DNA of 64,000 nucleotides from positions 197,749 to 261,748 of the forward strand of contig NC_026735.1 of NCBI RefSeq assembly GCF_000210295.1. Reading direction: 5' to 3'. This document shows, piece after piece, positions 58,397 through 64,000 of this stretch. The first letter of the stretch is position 1; each line of letters starts with the position of its first letter. Origin of the DNA: Trypanosoma brucei gambiense DAL972 (taxonomy: Eukaryota > Euglenozoa > Kinetoplastea > Trypanosomatida > Trypanosomatidae). The translations under genes and the position numbers were made by a program. The notes under the pieces were generated by a model. It saw nothing but the letters and a program-made list of their open reading frames with translations, was not told where the DNA came from and ran no database searches.

Positions 58397-59503
58397 ATGG
58401 TTCATTTTACTGTTTATTACGGCAACAATGAGGCGATTACCTTCAATGCGGAGTGTTCTTTGGGTTCTCTGCTGTGCAATATGCGAGAGCGGCTGATGCC
58501 ACCGGGTGCGTCGTACCCATGCTTTGAGCTTCTTCCGCTTTCTTTTGTTCTGGAGCAGTTCAGGCCACCGAAGGTGGCGAATTCCGCTGCGGCTTCTGCC
58601 ACTCAACATCATGATGGTGGCGGGGATTCGCCAGTTGTGACGGGGCGGGGCGCGCCCTTCACGGGGACTTTTCCATTCATGGGGGTACCCACTCGGCCAC
58701 TCGAAACTCGTGCTGATACATTTCTCGGTGGTCCCACCTCCGGATCCCCAACGCCATCTTCAGCAGCTAGTGCAAGTAACGGCTTTGCCGGGTTGCTTAA
58801 CCCTACAGCCCTTTCTTCACTGCATGAAAGCTATGTTCTTCTCGGTTGCCGCTCTGACCCACCAGCTTGGCAGCACTCGGAGCGTGGTGGTCAGCAGAAC
58901 TCAAAACGTGGCGCAACGGTTAGTATTGCGGATGGACCTCCGGATTCAAGGCGCGTGCCTATTGAGGTGTTTAAACGTCTGGGCACTGCGGACGCAACAA
59001 CGATGGAGCAACGGCAGACTACTCTTCAACACGCACAACTGATAGCTGCGCTACCGCTGCAGGGCGGTAATTCCGCAACACGAGCTCCAACGCCGCCGCC
59101 ATCTCATCTGCAGACAAGTGCAGATACGCCACTGATATTGGCCCAAAACGCAGGAATATATGCGGGGGATATCACCGTTGCGTACTGGCGGAAGGCGTTC
59201 AGTCAATACCTTTCTACGATTTTAGACGTTCCCTCCAGCGGCAGTGTTATGGAGGAGCGCTTGACGGTGACTGACAGCTGTGTAGAAGTTGAAGAAACAA
59301 TGAAAGGGTCTGAAGAGGGGAAATGTGGAATAAAACTTCCTCCTGCAGCCGCTGGCGCCTTTATGACTCCTGTACCATTAGTTACAGGTTATGACGTGCT
59401 ATGGTGTGGTTTGCGTGGGGAACATGTTAGATTACAGGAGGCGCTAGATGAGCGGCTATTTGCTGATGTGGATACGAAACGGAAGCGGTCAAAAAAGAAT
59501 TAG
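58397..59503 (+). CDS. Protein with CXorf65-like N-terminal domain
   Basis: The frame gives 368 aa from a true ATG. The first 60 residues (MVHFTVYYGNNEAITFNAEC, then SLGSLLCNMRERL) have the pattern of the CXorf65 family: a short beta strand, then N-x-x-C, then a helix with LL and R. Near residue 140 the motif SLHESYVLLGCRSD recalls the later Y-[VL]-L strand of that family, here split by a Gly/Ser/Pro-rich insert. The rest is largely polar. A Lys/Arg-rich tail (TKRKRSKKN) could be a nuclear signal. CXorf65 proteins are found in many ciliated species and their function is unknown. This assignment rests on pattern recognition only. Confidence 0.58.
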   Translation: MVHFTVYYGNNEAITFNAECSLGSLLCNMRERLMPPGASYPCFELLPLSFVLEQFRPPKVANSAAASATQHHDGGGDSPVVTGRGAPFTGTFPFMGVPTRPLETRADTFLGGPTSGSPTPSSAASASNGFAGLLNPTALSSLHESYVLLGCRSDPPAWQHSERGGQQNSKRGATVSIADGPPDSRRVPIEVFKRLGTADATTMEQRQTTLQHAQLIAALPLQGGNSATRAPTPPPSHLQTSADTPLILAQNAGIYAGDITVAYWRKAFSQYLSTILDVPSSGSVMEERLTVTDSCVEVEETMKGSEEGKCGIKLPPAAAGAFMTPVPLVTGYDVLWCGLRGEHVRLQEALDERLFADVDTKRKRSKKN

Positions 59504-59890
59504 AGATGGTGAAAGCGGACTAGAGACTGAAGCTGATGGGGATTGTGTTACTTCACCCGCTGACGTGCTTGTATTTTGTAGCAGTGAGAAGGGGGAGTTG
59601 AATTATCCTCAACCATCTTTTTTGTTTTTGTTTGTTTCTGCAGCGGGGTAGCCGTGTGTGTGCGCTGTGGCGGAGAAAGAAGTTTTTTTTTTTTTTTGTT
59701 TCCCGCCCCCCCTTTTTTTTTTCAGCGTGTTGTATGATGTAAACTGCGGCTATACGCGGCATGTCCGCCAGCATCAGTCCGTTGTTAAAAAGTGTGTGTG
59801 TGTGTGTGGGAAATTTGTTCAACTGGTTTGTGATGTTGGTGCTCGTGATTCGCCTGTTCACGTCCGCAATGTTGGCTTTTCATTTCACTT

Positions 59891-59891
<1 letters not shown>

Positions 59892-59922
<31 letters not shown>
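59892..59922. repeat. CT microsatellite
   Basis: About 15 CT units in the spacer. Confidence 0.85.
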
Positions 59923-59930
<8 letters not shown>

Positions 59931-61020
59931 TCTGTGGATTGCAGGACAACTTCAAGTGGCGAAAACGAAAACAAACATGAGGTTATTGTGGGCAATTAAA
60001 AAAAGAAACGCGTAGGGAGTGAAGATAAAGGTGCTGATAAGTTTCTCCTTTTTTTTTTTCCCCCCCTTTCCTCCCCCCCTTTCTTTTCTCTTTATTTTAT
60101 TTTATTACTCAGGGACTCAGCAGAGTCGATGGGATGTGGGTTTGTCCTTCTACACTCCGTGTTAGTCATTCACTGCTCATATGTGTGTTTGTGTGTTTGT
60201 TTTGAGCGAAGCGGAAGGTAACACAAATTCCTTACAAATTAGTACTTTTTTCTTTTTGTTAGTTTCTTGAGTGGAGAGGGAGGGAGGGAGGGGGCGAAAA
60301 TTTCCGCTCAGTGGCTTCTCTTGACGAGACCGCCACCAGCGGCTTTGAAAAACAAAAAAAAAAGGAAAGATGAAACAATTTGGTGTGATGCATTTTTACA
60401 TGAGTTGTTAGTGAGTGGTTGATGTATCTTTTTGGTTTGTGGTGCATTGTAAAGTATATATATATATTCCATGGATTTTCCAGACGGAAATGTGTTGAAG
60501 TTTCTTTTTCTTTTTTTCCTTCGATGTTACAGGGTGGATATGTATGTGTATTTCTTCTATAACTAAGTTGTACCTTTTTTTCTTTTTTGAAAAAAGGCAA
60601 AATAAACTGTTATTTGTTCTGCCGGCGGGTGTGTGAGAGGGAAGCGCCTTACGTGATGGGTGCGATCATACATTTCCTTTCTCCTCAATCACCGCCTTTG
60701 TGAAATGTTTATTCTTTTTCCCTTGCATATGTCTCCGTTGATGCCACAAATGTGTCTCCTGTTCTACTGATTTCATCACAACGCTCCTTTTCTTCTTCTT
60801 CCGTTTTTTCCTTTTTCCTATTTATTTTCGTTGTTCTACTTTCCCTCTCCAAAAAATAAAATAAAATAACGTTTCAACACAACACACGATACACAACAAT
60901 TAGTAGTTTCGGTGGGACAAGAGCGCTGCCCCTACCTACCTATCCTTTCCTTACTTTAGTTGCTTGCGCCTTTTCCAACACACTTGCAGAGGTAGAGGCA
61001 GGCATCGACAAATTGTTTTA

Positions 61021-61056
61021 TTATTATTATTATCATCATCATCATCATCATCATTA
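61021..61056. repeat. ATT/ATC trinucleotide repeat
   Basis: Five ATT-type units followed by seven ATC units, in the probable 5' UTR of the TPR gene, about 70 nt before its ATG. Confidence 0.8.
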
Positions 61057-61125
61057 AAACATTTGTTGCTGCTGTTGTTTGTAATTTTATATATCTGGAG
61101 GAGATCGGTCCCGCGTGCGAAGAAC

Positions 61126-62427
61126 ATGGCGGCGATGAGCGAGGAACATTTGGCCTTTATGCGCAGTATGGGGATTACTACAGAGGATATATTGGATCCC
61201 CCTGCCCACGTCGGCTCAAAATCTCTTGAGAGGAGCGGCAGTAGTGGCCCCTCCTTGTTAGATAATTATCTCGATGCAGACATGTGCAAAACAACGAAAG
61301 CAGTTATTTTGCCCGCTAACGGGAGTCAATGTAAGAAGGACTCGTTCCTAAAGAAGGTATTCGCGCAGAATGATGGGCCGAAAGAGGCCGTTGCCAAACG
61401 GGCGCCACCTGAGCAACTAAAGGATGAGGGAAACAAAGCTTTTGAAGAAGGCCGGTACCGTGACGCACTATTAAGTTATTCTAACGGCATTGATGCCCTT
61501 CTGGAGTCAGACACTTTTGGACTGAAGGAGTATAAATCAAGAAATGTACATAACCAGCCTCACGTGGGTTACGGCGCTGGTGCTGGCCACTCCTCGAATT
61601 CAAGACGGGACGACCCTAAACTCATTTTACTTGCCGCGCTGTTTAGCAACCGTTCCGCCTGTTACCTTCAGGCTGCAAAACAAATAGGGACGGAGGAGGC
61701 TTTTGAGTGCGCCCTGCGGGACGCGGACCGCGCGGTGGAACTTCGGCCGGTGTGGTTCAAGGGTTATTCACGCCAAGGTGATGTTTTGTTTAAGATGAAG
61801 AAGTATAGCCAAGCAGTTGAGGCCTACGCCATGGCCCTTCAGTTTGATCCAGGAAATAACAACCTTCTTTATTCGTTACGGGAAGCAAGGCAACGATGCT
61901 GTTCCAAAGTTCAGGAAGACATAAGATTGAGCAAACAACCGGGTGGGGGTTCACCCGCCGCGGCCCCGCCACCACCGCCGCTGTACGATACCACGAAAGG
62001 TAATGGTGGTTGTGGTGCCTCTAATGTAAGGGAGGGTTCTATGGGACGGAGGGCTGGTGGTGAGCAACTGAAGTTAAATGCACGCAAGCTGTGGAGTGAA
62101 TTGAAACATGAGGTGGAGGCGAGTGTCAATCAACCCACTGGTGATAATTACCGATTAGAACAATTAAGGCTCTACAGAGAGCAGAAGGAGCGTGAGAAGA
62201 ATGGCTGCTCCTCATCAGGAAGCAGAGATGGCCTTCACCATAACCATAATGGTTATGATAATGTCCCGCGCCGGAATGTATCGAGTGGGGACACGAGCAC
62301 GTTTTGTGGGAAGGCATCATCCACGAAGCTGCGGCTCGGTGAGATTCCGCAGGAGTTCTCATCGGATGCGGCCGCGGCATATCAACAGCGACTTCTCGAA
62401 GACTTCAGGCGGCGAAAGGCGCGGTAG
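61126..62427 (+). CDS. TPR-repeat protein, co-chaperone-like
   Basis: The frame gives 433 aa from the ATG at 61126; the open frame reaches further back only to a TTG, through repeat and splice sequence. A block of three TPR motifs is visible: about 95-128 (EQLKDEGNKAFEEGRYRDAL), about 167-200 (LFSNRSACYLQAAKQIG, then ALRDADRAVELRP) and about 208-243 (WFKGYSRQGDVLFKMKKYSQ). The spacing and motifs match the STI1/Hop-type TPR that binds chaperone C-termini. The long insert between the first and second motifs is unusual. The C-terminal half is polar with a Pro run near residue 285, and it ends in a helix (AAAYQQRLLEDFRRRKAR). It may be a co-chaperone or assembly factor. The exact family was not decided. 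Confidence 0.78.
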   Translation: MAAMSEEHLAFMRSMGITTEDILDPPAHVGSKSLERSGSSGPSLLDNYLDADMCKTTKAVILPANGSQCKKDSFLKKVFAQNDGPKEAVAKRAPPEQLKDEGNKAFEEGRYRDALLSYSNGIDALLESDTFGLKEYKSRNVHNQPHVGYGAGAGHSSNSRRDDPKLILLAALFSNRSACYLQAAKQIGTEEAFECALRDADRAVELRPVWFKGYSRQGDVLFKMKKYSQAVEAYAMALQFDPGNNNLLYSLREARQRCCSKVQEDIRLSKQPGGGSPAAAPPPPPLYDTTKGNGGCGASNVREGSMGRRAGGEQLKLNARKLWSELKHEVEASVNQPTGDNYRLEQLRLYREQKEREKNGCSSSGSRDGLHHNHNGYDNVPRRNVSSGDTSTFCGKASSTKLRLGEIPQEFSSDAAAAYQQRLLEDFRRRKAR

Positions 62428-63712
62428 ACGTGGTTTTAAATTACTGCCAGTTAACCTCCGTTGTATATGAGCGTGCATGCGTATACGTGTACATGTATGT
62501 TTACACATATCTGTTGGTATAGTATGTACATATGATTAAGTGGTGCACAAAGATGTCGGTTTTCCTTCTTTCTTCAGTTTTACTTTTACTTTTTTTTTTT
62601 TTTTCCCCCCTCCCCCCTTTCCCACCAACTGTTTTGTGTATTTGTTATATGTGGTAGCTGGCGGTGTGCGATTGCTTTGCGCATTAGAGTAGGGAAATGT
62701 AGGTATTTCTGCTTTTTGTTCCTGTTTATATTATATTATGTTTCTTTTTTTTTTTCTTAAATTCTCCTCCTTCCTCTCCCCATCCACCACCACTTTTTGC
62801 GGCATGCACACCACGTATACGCAGGAAGGAATTTTATATGTGTTTATGCACTGTTTAGGTATCTATCCTTCTTTCGGCTTTTGTTTTTGTTTGTTTCATT
62901 GGTTTTATTTTCTAGTATCTGCCCTATTTTTGTTCTTGTTTCTTTTTTTTTTTCACGTTTGTTTCAGGCGCATGTTTGTTGACTGCTCTTGTGAGCTAAC
63001 CTTTTTGGTGGTGGTGGTGGTGGTGACCTTTTTTTTTTTTTAAATCAAAGGTTGTTATTGTTATTGTTTGGATGAAGGAAGGAAGGAAGGAGGGAACAAG
63101 AACATGCGGTTGTGTGACTTGGTGCTTGGTTTGGTAATGGGAAGGGGGGATGAAGACAAAATAAAACAAAACAAAACAGAACGGAACAAAACAAAACTAA
63201 ACTGTTTTTGATAATATTAATGATAATTCGTCCTCTTCCTTTTGTTTCCTTCGCTTCACCTGACTTCCTTTTTTTTTTCTTCTTCTTTGTTTCACCTTCT
63301 CTTTAATCGTCAGTCATTATTGACACGGGAGAAACCCCTCTTTACTTTCCTCTTGTTGTTGTTGTTGTCGATTTCTCCCTGTTTCCGCATGTGTGTGTTT
63401 GTGTGTGTGTTTGGGTTTGTTTCACTCTTTAACAACTCGGTGGTCAGTTCCATCACTTTTTTTTTTTCTTAGGTTTCTTTTTCTGTTCGTTTTTTCCATC
63501 CCTTCTTTCTGTTTTTGTTGGTCCTACCTTTATTTCTTTTTCTTTTTTTCCCCACTTTCTCTTCCTTTCTTTTTTCACATTAACATAAATTATATGTAAT
63601 ATCGCTTGGCGGTGGGTTCATCTTCACTAATGCCCATGCGTGTACGTATATACGTATATATATACATGTATACATATATTTGAGAAATCGAGAGGCAGTA
63701 TTTTTATATTGG
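62428..63712. other. Intergenic region between the TPR gene and the ARPC4 gene
   Basis: T-rich with several homopolymer runs and a GGT/GGA-rich patch near 63007-63095. No gene is seen. The AG at 63697-63698 could be the ARPC4 splice acceptor. Confidence 0.55.
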
Positions 63713-64000
63713 ATGAGTGAAGAAGAACTCTTGTATTACACTTGCATTAAAAACACGCTTCATGCCGCGTTATGTATTGGAAACTACCCATCACGAACCG
63801 TAGAGCGGCACAATAAACCTGAAGTGGAAGTGAGTGGTTGCGCAGAGGGAGATAATGAGGGCAAATCACCGGAGTTGCTTCTCAACCGCCTCCACATCAG
63901 TCGTTCTGAACAGGAGAGATGTCTTATTGAAGCAAGTATAAATAGTGTACGCATTTCATTCGCTTTCCCTAAGATGGATCCTCTGGCGGAACTCATTGCG
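63713..64000 (+). CDS. ARPC4: Arp2/3 complex subunit 4 (ARPC4, p20-ARC), 5' part, cut by window edge
   Basis: A frame opens at the ATG at 63713 and runs to the window end without a stop (96 codons). Translation gives a clear ARPC4 N-terminus: a LHAALCI stretch, then VERHNKPEVEV, then ELLLNRLHISRSEQERCLIE followed by ASINSVRISFAF. These match the highly conserved core of ARPC4. This subunit, with ARPC2, forms the structural core of the Arp2/3 complex, which nucleates branched actin filaments and supports endocytosis. A possible splice AG lies at 63697-63698, about 15 nt upstream. The C-terminal half lies beyond the window. Confidence 0.92.
   Translation, partial: MSEEELLYYTCIKNTLHAALCIGNYPSRTVERHNKPEVEVSGCAEGDNEGKSPELLLNRLHISRSEQERCLIEASINSVRISFAFPKMDPLAELIA

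Larger units (their letters stand above)
59504..61125. other. Intergenic region between the CXorf65-like and TPR genes
   Basis: About 1.6 kb without a convincing gene. It contains a CT microsatellite at 59892-59922, T-runs, and a long pyrimidine tract at about 60780-60850 that should serve the TPR gene. An ATT/ATC repeat lies at 61021-61056. Confidence 0.55.

Overview
This window is nuclear DNA of an African trypanosome of the Trypanosoma brucei group. It most resembles the chromosome 2 segment that carries the KREPA1, VDAC, histone H4 variant and MEKK-related kinase genes; that placement is from memory of gene content and order, not from a search. No gene here needs an intron. Genes lie in two long same-strand arrays. 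Pyrimidine tracts followed by AG dinucleotides, as expected for trans-splicing, sit shortly before several start codons. Microsatellites fill the spaces between genes.

Left array, minus strand (1-23080). Reading from the centre outward, it holds a 105-aa protein, a large disordered protein (1054 aa), a 166-aa protein, a 577-aa protein, an SLX9-like ribosome biogenesis protein, a 770-aa disordered protein, two tandem VDAC genes, a rhomboid protease, a type I membrane protein, and the N-terminal two thirds of the RNA-editing protein KREPA1, cut by the window edge.

Centre (23081-31635). About 8.5 kb without a convincing gene separates the two divergent arrays. The plus strand is A/C-rich on the left and T/G-rich on the right, switching at roughly 24.9-26.2 kb. 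This is the layout of a divergent strand-switch region, where RNA polymerase II is expected to start in both directions. It also holds a run of broken minus-strand reading frames (25971-27233) that may be a decayed element.

Right array, plus strand (31636-64000). In order: a giant 3430-aa ASH/Hydin-like protein, a histone H4 variant, a 1501-aa MAP3K-like kinase with two predicted membrane helices, a 125-aa protein, a polytopic membrane protein, a protein whose N-terminus resembles the vertebrate CXorf65 family, a TPR protein, and the first 96 codons of Arp2/3 complex subunit 4. Spacers here are long (up to 3.3 kb) and rich in TA, GT, CT and trinucleotide repeats. One 100-base run of N marks an assembly gap.

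The genes share transcription, not a pathway, as is usual in trypanosome polycistronic units. Most start codons were moved to the first true ATG, because several open frames begin at TTG or GTG. No defence system, CRISPR array, rRNA or tRNA gene was recognised.
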